DNA of 64,000 nt from JALZUV01 sp964654855 (GCA_964654855.1 CAZZJS010000006.1:62001-126000), one strand, 5' to 3'. Positions 1 to 8,863 are shown, counted from the stretch's first letter. Notes: generated by a model not told the origin, from the letters alone. Program-made: numbers and translations.

Positions 1-45
1 TCGGTGCCAGCTTTGGTAACGTAATCGCTTCTTATGGTCGTTCAT
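1..45 (-). CDS. sdhE: SdhE/DUF339 family protein, N-terminal fragment at window edge
   Basis: Only the first 15 codons are in the window, read leftward from an ATG at 45: MNDHKKRLRYQSWHR. The K-R-L-x-Y-x-S-W-H-R pattern is what opens alphaproteobacterial SdhE (succinate dehydrogenase assembly factor 2, which promotes covalent flavinylation of SdhA). There is no strong ribosome binding site, only an A-rich stretch. The call rests on a short peptide, so it is tentative. The gene would be divergent from the PAS/GGDEF gene at 129, with an 83-bp shared upstream region. Confidence 0.55.
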   Translation of the reverse strand, partial: MNDHKKRLRYQSWHR

Positions 46-128
46 TTTGCTTTTTTAATCCGTTTTTAACGATTAATTGTCTATAGTGAAGCTGTCCGAT
101 GGGCAATGAGGAATAAAGAGGTCTACCT

Positions 129-1031
129 ATGTTAAACACTTATCGTCGTCATGATGCGGTTTTGATTGTCTGTCAGGATAATAGTAAGCAGTGTATCGAA
201 GTGGCTGCCATTAACGAACAAGCGCAGAAAATTACGGGCTATGGAACAGAAGAGGTGGTTGGAATACCTCTGCAAGATATTGTGGATGATAGCTTACGCG
301 AGGTTTTGAATGACCGTGTTGAGTTTAAAGATGGTCATGATGATGTGGCAGATGCACTTATGCGTGTGCGCCAACTCAGTTTGAAAAATAAGAATGGCTC
401 CATGCAAGAGTTTCGCTTGCGGGTTGTACGTTCTGAGGTGATGGATTCAAACCCAACCTTTCACTTAGTATTAGAAGATGAACGTGCCGCTCAGGAGAAT
501 GATGGCTTTAAGCAAGTCATGAAAGAAAATTTTCAAGGACATGAAGTTCTTGAAGAGCAAACTGGGTTGCCAAATCGCGCCTCATTGATGAAGGATTTGG
601 AGCTATTCCAATTTTTTGCCAAAAAACGTGAAGCGACCGCTTGTTTTGCAGTGCTTCAGTTGGATAATGCTGAAGAATTATCTGCTATGATGGGCGCGCA
701 AGTGCCTTATCAAGTACTCAAGCACCTCGGTCAGCTATGTGTGCAGCGTCTTCGTAATGAGGATACGGTCGGTTTGTTTTCAGGAGAAGCGCTAGGGCTT
801 ATCTTGATGCAAATTACGCCTGAATCTGCGCGTGTAGTGTTAAATCGTTTGCGTTGGTCAGCGGCTTCGATGCCGGTGATTTTGGATACTGGTAAACGTG
901 TTGATCCGCAAATTAGTATTGCCTTCCATATGGTAGGTGATGCAAGTCCCGAAACCATTATGATTCGTTGTGAAGATAAAGTGAAACTATCCTCAACTGA
1001 GGGCGGCTCATTACATGAGGTGAAGCTTTAG
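129..1031 (+). CDS. PAS domain plus degenerate GGDEF domain protein
   Basis: A 300-residue soluble protein. Residues about 5-120 look like a PAS sensor fold (NEQAQKITGYGTEEVVG, then a beta-rich part). Residues about 140-245 resemble a GGDEF domain, with the entry motif TGLPNRASL conserved. Where the GG[D/E]EF active-site loop should be, the protein reads SGEALGLIL, so diguanylate cyclase activity is unlikely; a sensory or c-di-GMP/GTP-binding role is inferred. There is no membrane segment. The start is supported by AAAGAGGT at 115-122, six bases before the ATG. Its stop codon overlaps that of the convergent glycosyltransferase gene. A link to the c-di-GMP-gated alginate locus is possible but unproven. 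Confidence 0.75.
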   Translation: MLNTYRRHDAVLIVCQDNSKQCIEVAAINEQAQKITGYGTEEVVGIPLQDIVDDSLREVLNDRVEFKDGHDDVADALMRVRQLSLKNKNGSMQEFRLRVVRSEVMDSNPTFHLVLEDERAAQENDGFKQVMKENFQGHEVLEEQTGLPNRASLMKDLELFQFFAKKREATACFAVLQLDNAEELSAMMGAQVPYQVLKHLGQLCVQRLRNEDTVGLFSGEALGLILMQITPESARVVLNRLRWSAASMPVILDTGKRVDPQISIAFHMVGDASPETIMIRCEDKVKLSSTEGGSLHEVKL

Positions 1032-2197
1032 ACGGCTTTTGGTGCAAGCTTTTGGTTGGTCAGGACTTCACCATAAACATCTAACACTTTTGCGCACATA
1101 GATTGTGTACTGAAATTTTTGACTACATGTTCGCGTGTATTTTGTGCAAGCGCAGCTTTAGAATTTTCATCTAGTTTTAAAGCTTGTTCAATTGCTTGTG
1201 AAAGCGCCATGAAATCTTCAGGTGGTACAAGCCAGCCTGTTCCTGTTTCACCCGTCACAACGGTTTCCATTGCTCCGCCATGCGAGGTCGCGATGATCGG
1301 TTTGCCCATCGCTTGTGCCTCAACAGGTACGCGGCCAAAGGCTTCAGGTTCAATCGCAGGAGAGATGATTATATCCGCTAAATTATAAGCGGAGCGCATT
1401 TGCTGAGTTGTTCCCACCATTCTCACATGGCCTTGCAAATTATGCTGGTGAATCATTTGTTCTAGATGTTTGACATAACCAGGGTGTTTGCCAGGCTCGC
1501 CAAGTAAAATACAAAAGAAGTTTCGATGCGGCAGTTTATGTAATGCCTCTAGCAAAACATGCTGTCCCTTCCAGCGTGTCAAGCGGCCGGGCAGGAGGAT
1601 AATCGGTGCCCCTTCAGGGATTCCCCATTGCTTGCACAATTCCATTGTGCGAATGCCACTGGCTTTTTGAGGATCAAAATAATCAATATCGGCGCCGCGA
1701 TGAATCACGCGAATACGATCAGATGAAATATTATACTCTGTTGCGACGTGTTCGCCGACAAAATTAGAGACTGCAATGATACGTTCGCCGCGTGTCATAA
1801 TTTCGTTATAACGACGCTTTAAACGATTTTTATGGCCATTATACACTCCGTGGAAGGTGGTGATGAGCGGAATGTTCGCTCGTTTTGCGGCATAGTAAGT
1901 ACTCCAGCCAGGTGCTCTTGAGCGCGCATGGATAATATCAACTTGCTCACGTTTGATGATTTCGCTTAAGCGATGTACATTGCTCCACATAGTAAAAGGG
2001 TTCTTGCTGGTAAGAGGGAGTTCAAAATGCGTGGCACCTGTCCGAATAAGGTCTTCGACCATCACTCCGCCAGCAGAGGCAACTAAGGCTCGTGAACCCG
2101 ATTCTTGCAAAGCGCGAGCAACTTCAAGGGTGCCGCGTTCTACGCCACCGCTGCCTAATTCAGGCAAGACCTGTAAGATTTTAGCCTTCTTAATCAT
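1028..2197 (-). CDS. GT4-family glycosyltransferase
   Basis: This 389-residue protein has the two-Rossmann (GT-B) layout of glycosyltransferase family 4. The N-terminal half opens LQVLPELGSGGVERGT and carries FHGVY near residue 115. The C-terminal donor-binding half has LLPGRLTRWKGQ and the E-x7-E retaining motif in EPEAFGRVPVE, followed by AMGKPIIATSHGG. Such enzymes add a sugar from a nucleotide sugar to lipid-linked or cell-surface glycans; the exact substrate cannot be read from the sequence. The gene is convergent with the PAS/GGDEF gene, overlapping by 4 nt at the stops, and divergent from the hydrolase at 2278. It is not part of the alginate block. Confidence 0.85.
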   Translation of the reverse strand: MIKKAKILQVLPELGSGGVERGTLEVARALQESGSRALVASAGGVMVEDLIRTGATHFELPLTSKNPFTMWSNVHRLSEIIKREQVDIIHARSRAPGWSTYYAAKRANIPLITTFHGVYNGHKNRLKRRYNEIMTRGERIIAVSNFVGEHVATEYNISSDRIRVIHRGADIDYFDPQKASGIRTMELCKQWGIPEGAPIILLPGRLTRWKGQHVLLEALHKLPHRNFFCILLGEPGKHPGYVKHLEQMIHQHNLQGHVRMVGTTQQMRSAYNLADIIISPAIEPEAFGRVPVEAQAMGKPIIATSHGGAMETVVTGETGTGWLVPPEDFMALSQAIEQALKLDENSKAALAQNTREHVVKNFSTQSMCAKVLDVYGEVLTNQKLAPKAV

Positions 2198-2277
2198 GAT
2201 TACTATTGATTAACGCCTCATTTACCTTCAACAATAGGCGCAGTGATACTGATTGAGAAAGAGAAGCGCCAGTAAAA

Positions 2278-3051
2278 ATGCAACCACAGACCTTTAAATG
2301 CCCCGATGGAACTAAAATAGCGTATCATAAAACGGACGGTGCAACGCCCGGTGTGATCTTTTTGGGTGGATTCCGCTCAGATATGACAGGGAGTAAGGCG
2401 CTCGCGCTTGAAGAGTTCTGTAAAGAACGCGGGCAACAATTCATCCGGTTCGATTATTTTGGTCATGGTGAATCGGAAGGTGCTTTTATTGAAGGAACCA
2501 TTGGCCGCTGGGCAGATAATATTGTGGCGGTGATGGAGCAAATTGCTGGAAATGATCCACAAATTCTTGTGGGATCTTCTATGGGTGGCTGGTTGATGCT
2601 ATTGGCCGCACTTCGCTCTCCGAAAAAAGTTGCGGGGTTGATAGGTATTGCAGCGGCTCCTGATTTTACCGAACTCCTTATGTGGGATAAATTCACGCCT
2701 GAGCAGCAAAATGAAATGCGCGAAAAAGGCATGGTAGAAATTCCGAATTGCTACGATGAGGAGCCGTATAAAATTACGATGAACTTAATTGCCGAAAGTG
2801 GCGATCATCTCGTACTAGATGGCGATATAAATATTAATTGCCCAGTCATGCTTATTCACGGCATGAAGGATGAAGATGTGCCGTGGGAATTTGCCATGAC
2901 GTTGAATGAAAAAATCACCAGCAAAGATGTTCGTACCTTGCTAGTGGATGATGGTGATCACCGTATGTCTTCCGAGAAGCATCTTAAAATTATTGGCAAG
3001 CAACTTAACCGTATGTTGGATGAGTTGAGCCAGCAAGAAGACGCTGCGTAA
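2278..3051 (+). CDS. alpha/beta hydrolase (ABHD10-like)
   Basis: A 257-residue serine hydrolase. The nucleophile elbow is GSSMG at residues 99-103 (Ser101), with a late acidic residue in HGMKDEDVP and a C-terminal His in DGDHRMS completing the usual triad. The oxyanion-side motif GGFRSDMTGSKALALEEFC resembles the mitochondrial ABHD10 group of thioesterases and esterases. There is no signal peptide, so it is cytosolic; the substrate is unknown. No clear Shine-Dalgarno precedes the ATG. It starts a compact set with engB (6 nt downstream) and argB, probably one transcript. Confidence 0.8.
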   Translation: MQPQTFKCPDGTKIAYHKTDGATPGVIFLGGFRSDMTGSKALALEEFCKERGQQFIRFDYFGHGESEGAFIEGTIGRWADNIVAVMEQIAGNDPQILVGSSMGGWLMLLAALRSPKKVAGLIGIAAAPDFTELLMWDKFTPEQQNEMREKGMVEIPNCYDEEPYKITMNLIAESGDHLVLDGDININCPVMLIHGMKDEDVPWEFAMTLNEKITSKDVRTLLVDDGDHRMSSEKHLKIIGKQLNRMLDELSQQEDAA

Positions 3052-3057
3052 ATTCAA

Positions 3058-3657
3058 ATGGCAGTGAATTTTAAAAATGCGGAGTTCGTAATGAGCTGTC
3101 CGAATATGACGACGCTGCCGCCGCCACAAGCAATAGAGGTGACTTTTGCCGGGCGCAGTAATGTGGGAAAATCCAGCCTATTAAATGCTCTCACGAATCG
3201 TAAGCAGCTCGCTCGCGTTTCTAATACTCCGGGGCGCACTCAGTCGCTAAATTTTTTTTTGATTGATGAGCAATTCTACCTCGTGGATATTCCGGGTTAT
3301 GGTTATGCGCGCGCCAGTAAGAACGAAATCGAGAAATGGAACCGTGTGATGCGCAGTTACCTTTCAGGTCGTCCAAATCTTCGTCGTGTATTTCTGCTGA
3401 TTGATAGCCGCCATGGCATTAAAGATGTCGATATTGAAATGGTGAAACGTCTTGATGATGCGGCGGTAAATTACCAACTGATTTTGACTAAAATTGATAA
3501 AATCAAAAAGAGCCAATTGGCTAGCGTAATAGATGAATGTGAAACCTTTGTTGCGACACGCGGTGCGGCTCATCCAGAAATTATCGCTAGTAGCTCTGAG
3601 AAGAATGATGGTATAGAGGCAATTCGCAAAGAAATTAAAGGGTTGCTAGGTAGCTAA
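3058..3657 (+). CDS. engB: ribosome biogenesis GTP-binding protein EngB/YihA
   Basis: A 199-residue TRAFAC-class GTPase needed for large ribosomal subunit assembly. The G1/P-loop is GRSNVGKSS, the G2 region is NTPGRTQSLNFF, G3 is DIPGYGYA, and G4 is TKIDKI. The length is normal for the family. It lies between the hydrolase and argB, with 6-nt and 3-nt gaps, so co-transcription is likely. Confidence 0.95.
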   Translation: MAVNFKNAEFVMSCPNMTTLPPPQAIEVTFAGRSNVGKSSLLNALTNRKQLARVSNTPGRTQSLNFFLIDEQFYLVDIPGYGYARASKNEIEKWNRVMRSYLSGRPNLRRVFLLIDSRHGIKDVDIEMVKRLDDAAVNYQLILTKIDKIKKSQLASVIDECETFVATRGAAHPEIIASSSEKNDGIEAIRKEIKGLLGS

Positions 3658-3660
3658 TCG

Positions 3661-4575
3661 ATGAAAAAATATCCTCTATCTGGTCGTCAAGATAAATGGC
3701 TCCGTACCGCCGCTACTGTTGCGGCGGCGTTGCCATATATGCGCCATTTTGCGGGTAAAACTTTCGTCGTAAAATATGGCGGACATGCGATGGGCGATGA
3801 TGACCTCGCCGAGAAGTTCGCACGTGATATTGTGTTGCTTAAGCAGATTGGAATCCACCCTGTAGTGGTACATGGTGGCGGGCCACAAATTGCTAAAATG
3901 CTGCAACGTTTAAATATTGAAAGTGAATTCGTCGATGGTTTGCGAGTGACCACTAAAGGCATTGTTGATGTCGTGGAAATGGTGCTTTCAGGTGCGATTA
4001 ATAAATCCATTGTCACGGCTATTCAGAAAGCGGGCGGCCAAGCGATGGGGCTTTCCGGTAAAGATGGTGATCTCATCAAAGCCAAAAAGCTAGAGCGTAC
4101 CCAAAAAGATCCGGATTCTAATATCGAGAAAGTACTGGATCTGGGGTTCGTGGGTGAGCCGACCGAGGTAAATCCCGCCATTATGCAAGAATTTGCGAAT
4201 TCAGATTTTATTCCTGTCATTGCGCCGATTGGTATTGGCGAAAAGGGAGAGACCTATAATATTAATGCGGATACTGCCGCTGGTGCAGTCGCTGCGGCAA
4301 TAGGTGCCGAAAAGCTGATTATGCTATCTGATATTCCGGGTGTGTTGGCCAAAGATGGTGAACTTTTCAGTGAGTTAAGTTTGGGCGAAGTGGACCAACT
4401 TATGCAAGATGGTACTGTTAGCGGTGGTATGATTCCGAAGTTAGAGACTTGTGTGAATGCGTTGAATAAAGGTGTGAGCAAAGCGCATATCTTGGATGGT
4501 CGCATCCCGCATGTGATGCTGGTGGAGATATTCACCGAAGCGGGTGCTGGCAGCATGATTAAGAAGAAAGACTAA
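3661..4575 (+). CDS. argB: acetylglutamate kinase
   Basis: A 304-residue amino-acid kinase that phosphorylates N-acetyl-L-glutamate, the second step of arginine biosynthesis. The diagnostic motifs are VVKYGGHAM near residue 37, VVHGGGPQIAKML, NINADTAAGAVAAAIGAEKLI, and GGMIPKLETC near the C-terminus. The ATG follows the engB stop by 3 nt. The engB-argB pairing is common in alphaproteobacteria. The strand continues into the intergenic region with the 4583-4628 promoter. Confidence 0.97.
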   Translation: MKKYPLSGRQDKWLRTAATVAAALPYMRHFAGKTFVVKYGGHAMGDDDLAEKFARDIVLLKQIGIHPVVVHGGGPQIAKMLQRLNIESEFVDGLRVTTKGIVDVVEMVLSGAINKSIVTAIQKAGGQAMGLSGKDGDLIKAKKLERTQKDPDSNIEKVLDLGFVGEPTEVNPAIMQEFANSDFIPVIAPIGIGEKGETYNINADTAAGAVAAAIGAEKLIMLSDIPGVLAKDGELFSELSLGEVDQLMQDGTVSGGMIPKLETCVNALNKGVSKAHILDGRIPHVMLVEIFTEAGAGSMIKKKD

Positions 4576-4582
4576 AGCTGAA

Positions 4583-4628
4583 TCGTCATAGAATTGTCAT
4601 ACTTCTAACGATTCAAATCGCTTATAAT
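4583..4628 (+). promoter_or_regulatory. Pho-box-like direct repeats with -10 box
   Basis: TCGTCAT (4583-4589) and TTGTCAT (4594-4600) are direct repeats with an 11-bp period. A -10-like TATAAT (4623-4628) starts 22 nt after the second repeat. There is no normal -35 hexamer, as expected for a promoter activated by a PhoB/OmpR-family regulator. It leads to the unknown gene at 4734 through a leader of about 100 nt. The same design occurs at 7627, 13186 and 27620. Confidence 0.5.
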
Positions 4629-4733
4629 TCCGTAATTTTTATTATTCATCTTTTCGATTGTGAGAGGATATTTTTTTAGTGCGCATAGCGTACTCAATAG
4701 AATCACACAATTAGAATACAAATTTCATAAGTT

Positions 4734-5120
4734 ATGAAAAAAATCAAAGTTATTGCTTGTCAGGGCTTGACCGTGACTGTTTTTCTTGCTGATGGGAAGG
4801 TGTTATTCGAATGCACTAACCTTGGAGAAGAGCGATTAACCATCGAGCTGTTTGAGGGAAGGGATCCTTTTAGAAGCGTGCTACTCGACATTCTAGGTTA
4901 TTCTAGAAGTGACGTGATATTTGCGCCGATTATGGCAAACTTGAAAGGAGTTGAACAAGAAGATGGCAAGTTTGTTATCCCCCAGAATAAGGTATCACAG
5001 CTTGCGTTTTGTCTAATGAAGTTGGATTCTTTTCTACTCATTCTTGGAGGAAGAGAGTTCGGCGCCCAAATTAAGTTTGGGGAAAAATGTGGTGTTAGAT
5101 TGATGGAGAAAACACCATGA
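4734..5120 (+). CDS. hypothetical protein, 128 aa
   Basis: I do not recognise this family. It is a small soluble protein without a signal peptide, beta-rich at the start (KVIACQGLTVTVFLADGKVLFEC) and with a C-terminal LILGGREFGAQIKFG segment. No good ribosome binding site precedes the ATG. It is a single-gene unit between a Pho-box-like promoter (4583-4628) and a terminator (5139-5183). Codon use looks less uniform than in engB/argB, so it may be accessory. Confidence 0.6.
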   Translation: MKKIKVIACQGLTVTVFLADGKVLFECTNLGEERLTIELFEGRDPFRSVLLDILGYSRSDVIFAPIMANLKGVEQEDGKFVIPQNKVSQLAFCLMKLDSFLLILGGREFGAQIKFGEKCGVRLMEKTP

Positions 5121-5138
5121 AGTGTATGGTACTTCTAT

Positions 5139-5183
5139 AAAAAAATCCGCTTTTGCAGCATTGCTGTGATTGCGGGTTTTTTT
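5139..5183. terminator. Bidirectional Rho-independent terminator
   Basis: AAAAAAATCCGC (5139-5150) pairs with GCGGGTTTTTTT (5172-5183), allowing one G-U pair. The A-run on one arm and T-run on the other let it work in both directions. It ends the 128-aa gene from the left and ftsK from the right. Confidence 0.8.
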
Positions 5184-5185
5184 AT

Positions 5186-7528
5186 TTAAAGGATTTCGCG
5201 TTTACCCACGTGATTGGCTTGGCTTACGATGCCTTCTTCTTCCATTCTATCAATCAGGCGTGCAGCGCGGTTATATCCGATTTTTAATTTACGCTGAATG
5301 TAAGAGGTGCTGGCTTTGTTATCAGTACGCACAATATTAACCGCTTGGTTATAGAGCATTGTTTCTTCATCCATCTCGTCACCAGCATCAAACAGGTCAG
5401 CCATCTCTTCAGGGTCAATCGTGACTTCCTCAACATATTCTGGTTCGCCTTGTGTTTTCAAGAAGCTCACTAGATGCTCAATCTCTTTATCCGAAACAAA
5501 TGGGCCATGCACACGTGTCACTTTACCGCCACCGGCCATGTAAAGCATATCACCCATGCCGAGTAGTTGTTCCGCGCCTTGGTCGCCTAAAATGGTGCGA
5601 CTATCAATGCGGGAGGTCACTTGGAAACTGATACGCGTTGGGAAGTTGGCTTTGACCACACCGGTAATCACATCCACCGATGGACGTTGTGTCGCCATCA
5701 CAATATGGATGCCTGCAGCACGTGCCATTTGCGCAAGGCGTTGGATGCTGCCTTCAATGTCTTTACCGGCGACTAGCATCAAATCCGCCATCTCATCGAC
5801 CACCACGACAATGAATGGTAGTGGGCTCATATCCATCGGTTGATCTTCGTAGATAGGTTTGCCGGTTTCAGGGTCGAAACCCGTTTGGACCGTACGCTTT
5901 AGCTCTTCACCTTTGGCTTTGGCTGCGCGGATGCGTTTATTATAACCTGCCACATTACGCACGCCGAGATTGGCCATAAGGCGATAGCGATTTTCCATTT
6001 CTTTTGTTGTCCATTTAAGTGCAACAACCGCTTTAGGAGGTTCGGTTACCACTGGGCATAGAAGGTGCGGAATCCCTTCATAGACGGAAAGTTCGAGCAT
6101 CTTAGGGTCAATCATGATGAATTTACATTCATCTGGTGTGTGATGATAAAGTAGTGATGCAATCATCGTATTGATGGCTACTGATTTACCTGAACCGGTC
6201 GTACCTGCAACGAGTAGGTGAGGCATTTTCGCTAAATCAACGACAACAGGTTGTCCGCCAATATCTTTACCTAAGGCGAGGGGGAGCGAGTTATCCGTCT
6301 GCGTAAATTCACTATCTTCTAGCATTTCACGGAAATAAACCGTTTCACGTTTGCTATTGGGAAGTTCAATTCCCATAGCGTTACGACCTGGGATAACAGA
6401 GATACGTGCTGAAACCGCACTCATCGAGCGTGCAATATCGTCCGATAGGCCAATTACACGGGAAGATTTAGTGCCTGCCGCAGGCTCAAGCTCATAAAGA
6501 GTTACGACTGGACCGGGGCGAATACCAATAATATCGCCCTTCACACCAAAATCATGCAAAACGGATTCTAAAAGGCGGGCATTTTGTTCTAGCGCCGCAT
6601 CGCTCAATGTATGCTTGCGTGAGGATTTTGGCGGCTTTTTCATCAGCTCAATGTCGGGAAGTTCATATTCCCCTTCACGGCGTGTCAGTTGAAGGCTGGC
6701 TTGCTCTTCTTTTTTCGATGTTTTTTGTACGCGCTTACTCACCTTGGTTTCAGGTTTCTCTTTTGGTGTGGGCGCTTTTTTGACTGCCTTACGTGCTGCA
6801 CGACGTTTTGGTTTTTTAGCTTCCTTTGTCTCTTTTGTGCGGCCAATAAAAAGCAAGAAACGAAGCCAGTTTTGTTTCTCAGGTAGTTCATAACTGTCAA
6901 AAGTTACGCGGCTACTATAGTGGAATAAGCCTTTAATTTTACGTATAGCGGTGAAAACTAAGTATCCGAGAAACAGGTTAATGCCTTTCCATTCGCTTGC
7001 ATTAATGCCGGATGCGATACCCCAAAGCGCGAGGAAGGCGACAACCATAAAGGCAGCTCCGATGATTTTGATCGGTCCTGCAGGTAGCTGTGCCTCAAGC
7101 AAGCTGCCAATAGATCCACCTAAGCCTGCGGATATAGGCCAGCTAGAGGGGAATGGTAGAAGGCTAAACAAGAAAGACGCTGCAAGTAGCGCTAAAATCA
7201 GCGTTGCGGTGCGTAGTAATATAAAAAGCTCACCATGACGAATAAATTGCCGCCAACCCCAGCCAAGGAAGGTTAAAACAAGAAAAATACTGGAAAGACC
7301 GATGGATTGTAGCAAAAAGTCAGCAGTAATTGCCCCTGTAAAGCCAAGCCAGTTATGAAAAGATTGATCGCTAACCACATTATAAGAAGGGTCAGTCGAA
7401 TTGTAGCTGATTAGTGAGAGGGTAAGAAAAAAAGCTAATAAAAACCAGAAGATGCCCGCAAATTCGCGTATCCGTCTCTGTGTGAAATGGAGCAAAGCCC
7501 CACCTATCCCCAATGTCTGTGTATTCAT
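5186..7528 (-). CDS. ftsK: DNA translocase FtsK
   Basis: A 780-residue septal DNA pump. Four hydrophobic membrane segments lie in residues about 20-180, followed by a short basic/proline linker (KKPKRRAARKAVKKAPTPKEK region) rather than the long linker of E. coli FtsK. The motor has Walker A GTTGSGKSV near residue 440, Walker B VVVVDEMADLM, and MATQRPSVDVITGVVK. The C-terminal gamma winged helix (STSYIQRKLKIGYNRAARLIDRM) would read KOPS-type polar DNA signals. It coordinates chromosome segregation with division. It is a stand-alone leftward gene ending at a strong terminator. Confidence 0.97.
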   Translation of the reverse strand: MNTQTLGIGGALLHFTQRRIREFAGIFWFLLAFFLTLSLISYNSTDPSYNVVSDQSFHNWLGFTGAITADFLLQSIGLSSIFLVLTFLGWGWRQFIRHGELFILLRTATLILALLAASFLFSLLPFPSSWPISAGLGGSIGSLLEAQLPAGPIKIIGAAFMVVAFLALWGIASGINASEWKGINLFLGYLVFTAIRKIKGLFHYSSRVTFDSYELPEKQNWLRFLLFIGRTKETKEAKKPKRRAARKAVKKAPTPKEKPETKVSKRVQKTSKKEEQASLQLTRREGEYELPDIELMKKPPKSSRKHTLSDAALEQNARLLESVLHDFGVKGDIIGIRPGPVVTLYELEPAAGTKSSRVIGLSDDIARSMSAVSARISVIPGRNAMGIELPNSKRETVYFREMLEDSEFTQTDNSLPLALGKDIGGQPVVVDLAKMPHLLVAGTTGSGKSVAINTMIASLLYHHTPDECKFIMIDPKMLELSVYEGIPHLLCPVVTEPPKAVVALKWTTKEMENRYRLMANLGVRNVAGYNKRIRAAKAKGEELKRTVQTGFDPETGKPIYEDQPMDMSPLPFIVVVVDEMADLMLVAGKDIEGSIQRLAQMARAAGIHIVMATQRPSVDVITGVVKANFPTRISFQVTSRIDSRTILGDQGAEQLLGMGDMLYMAGGGKVTRVHGPFVSDKEIEHLVSFLKTQGEPEYVEEVTIDPEEMADLFDAGDEMDEETMLYNQAVNIVRTDNKASTSYIQRKLKIGYNRAARLIDRMEEEGIVSQANHVGKREIL

Positions 7529-7626
7529 CTATGAATATCTTTTTTGTAATTTATACGTGAGTTTAGGCGATTTTTGTGCTAAAAGCAATTCCTACACGAG
7601 GTGAGAAGTTAATATTTCGTTAAGAA

Positions 7627-7671
7627 TTGTAACAAAACTGTAACACTACTCGGAGATATTTCCGTTATATT
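7627..7671 (+). promoter_or_regulatory. Pho-box-like direct repeats with -10 box
   Basis: TTGTAAC-AAAA-CTGTAAC (7627-7644) is a near-exact pair of repeats at an 11-bp period. TATATT (7666-7671) lies 21 nt after the second repeat. A perfect palindrome, CCGTTA-TAT-TAACGG (7662-7676), overlaps the -10 region and could be an additional operator or an early mRNA hairpin. The promoter drives the 76-aa gene at 7697. Confidence 0.55.
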
Positions 7672-7696
7672 AACGGTAATGGAGGACATTAAAACA

Positions 7697-7927
7697 ATGC
7701 AAACAACAAATTTAAATACCACAGGTGACAACACTAAGCTTTTAGAAACTTCGTTGAATCAACCGAAGAAAAAGCCACTTACTTATATCCGTGCTTCGCG
7801 CAATGGTGAGAGTGAAGGTTATGCTGTGTGTTCAGAGAATGGTGAAGTGCTTGCAAGTTTTAATAATTATGACGCGGCGTTTTATACTGCACGTCAGTTC
7901 CGCTTGGAACCGCTTTTAGTTCACTAA
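7697..7927 (+). CDS. hypothetical small protein, 76 aa
   Basis: An unknown small soluble protein with no membrane segment or Cys pair. The C-terminal half (YIRASRNGESEGYAVCSENGEVLASF, then DAAFYTARQF) looks like a small alpha/beta domain. I chose the ATG at 7697 because GGAGG at 7681-7685 sits 11 nt before it; an in-frame ATG at 7679 precedes that GGAGG and would need a leaderless message. It is single-gene, with its own promoter (7627-7671) and terminator (8033-8064). Confidence 0.65.
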   Translation: MQTTNLNTTGDNTKLLETSLNQPKKKPLTYIRASRNGESEGYAVCSENGEVLASFNNYDAAFYTARQFRLEPLLVH

Positions 7928-8032
7928 AAGCTCACCCAATTTTAAAAAATGGAATTTTTCGGGATGTGGCTCGCCCTTACGCACAGCCATATGTCGTGAC
8001 ATTCCATATAACTCCCTGAATGTTACTACCTA

Positions 8033-8064
8033 AGCCGTCTCATCTGAGGCGGCTCTTTTTTTTT
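8033..8064 (+). terminator. Rho-independent terminator
   Basis: AGCCGTCTC pairs with GAGGCGGCT around a 4-nt loop (one G-U pair), followed by C and nine Ts (8056-8064). It ends the 76-aa gene and lies one base from the xth stop codon. The stretch 7928-8032 holds no convincing gene. Confidence 0.85.
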
Positions 8065-8848
8065 AGGCTAATTCCGTAATGATGGGTGCATGATCTGATG
8101 GTTTCTCCCATCCGCGAGCGGCTTTGAGGGTATTGGTTGCTTTTAAGTTGCTCTTGAGAGCAGGTGATACCCAGATATGGTCAAGGCGGCGGCCTTTATT
8201 GGAGGCTTCCCAATCACGTGCGCGATAACTCCACCAGCTATAGAGTTTCTGATCATGCGGAGTGAATTCGCGGTGACTATCCACCCATCCGCCCGCTTGT
8301 TTGAGCAGCTCTAACTTCTCGCGTTCAATATCGGTGTGACTTACCACTTTGCGTAACTGCTTGCTTGACCAAACATCATGCTCCAATGGGGCAATGTTAA
8401 AATCACCCACGATCACTTGTTTGCGTGTCTTGCTTTGCTTAGCTGACCATTTGGTCATATCCTCTAAAAACTGTAATTTATGTGCAAATTTAGGATTAAC
8501 GACAGGGTCTGCCTCGTCGCCGCCTGCAGGGATGTAAAAATTATGCACTTCAAAGCCACTTTCAAGCGTGATGCCAATATGGCGTGTTTGTTCATTGCCA
8601 CCAAATTCGATCCGTTCGACCTTGCTGATAGGTTGTTTTGAGAGGATGGCGACGCCGTTATAGCCTTTCTCACCACGAATCTCGATATGCGGATAGCCTG
8701 CTTTTTGTAATGCTTCGAGCGGGAAATGCTCATCGGGCGTTTTGGTTTCTTGCAAACATAGAATGTCTGGGGCTTCATCCTTCAGAAGTTGCAAAACGAT
8801 CGGCAAACGAAGGCGAACGGAATTAATATTCCAGCTAATAATTTTCAT
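8063..8848 (-). CDS. xth: exodeoxyribonuclease III (AP endonuclease)
   Basis: A 261-residue enzyme of the Exo III/APE1 fold. The N-terminus is MKIISWNINSVRLRLP, the metal-binding glutamate is in LCLQETKT, the middle has VGDFNIAP, and the C-terminus has RLDHIWVSPAL and SDHAPI with the catalytic Asp-His. It cleaves at abasic sites and removes 3' blocking groups in base-excision repair. It lies 15 nt downstream of amt on the same strand, so it may share that transcript. Confidence 0.95.
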   Translation of the reverse strand: MKIISWNINSVRLRLPIVLQLLKDEAPDILCLQETKTPDEHFPLEALQKAGYPHIEIRGEKGYNGVAILSKQPISKVERIEFGGNEQTRHIGITLESGFEVHNFYIPAGGDEADPVVNPKFAHKLQFLEDMTKWSAKQSKTRKQVIVGDFNIAPLEHDVWSSKQLRKVVSHTDIEREKLELLKQAGGWVDSHREFTPHDQKLYSWWSYRARDWEASNKGRRLDHIWVSPALKSNLKATNTLKAARGWEKPSDHAPIITELA

Positions 8849-8863
8849 AACAAATATCTGTTT

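Noticed and set aside
4679..4697. Hairpin AGTGCGC-ATA-GCGTACT in the leader of the 128-aa gene as a terminator
   Set aside because: The T-run precedes the stem on the plus strand, and neither strand has a U-tract after it.
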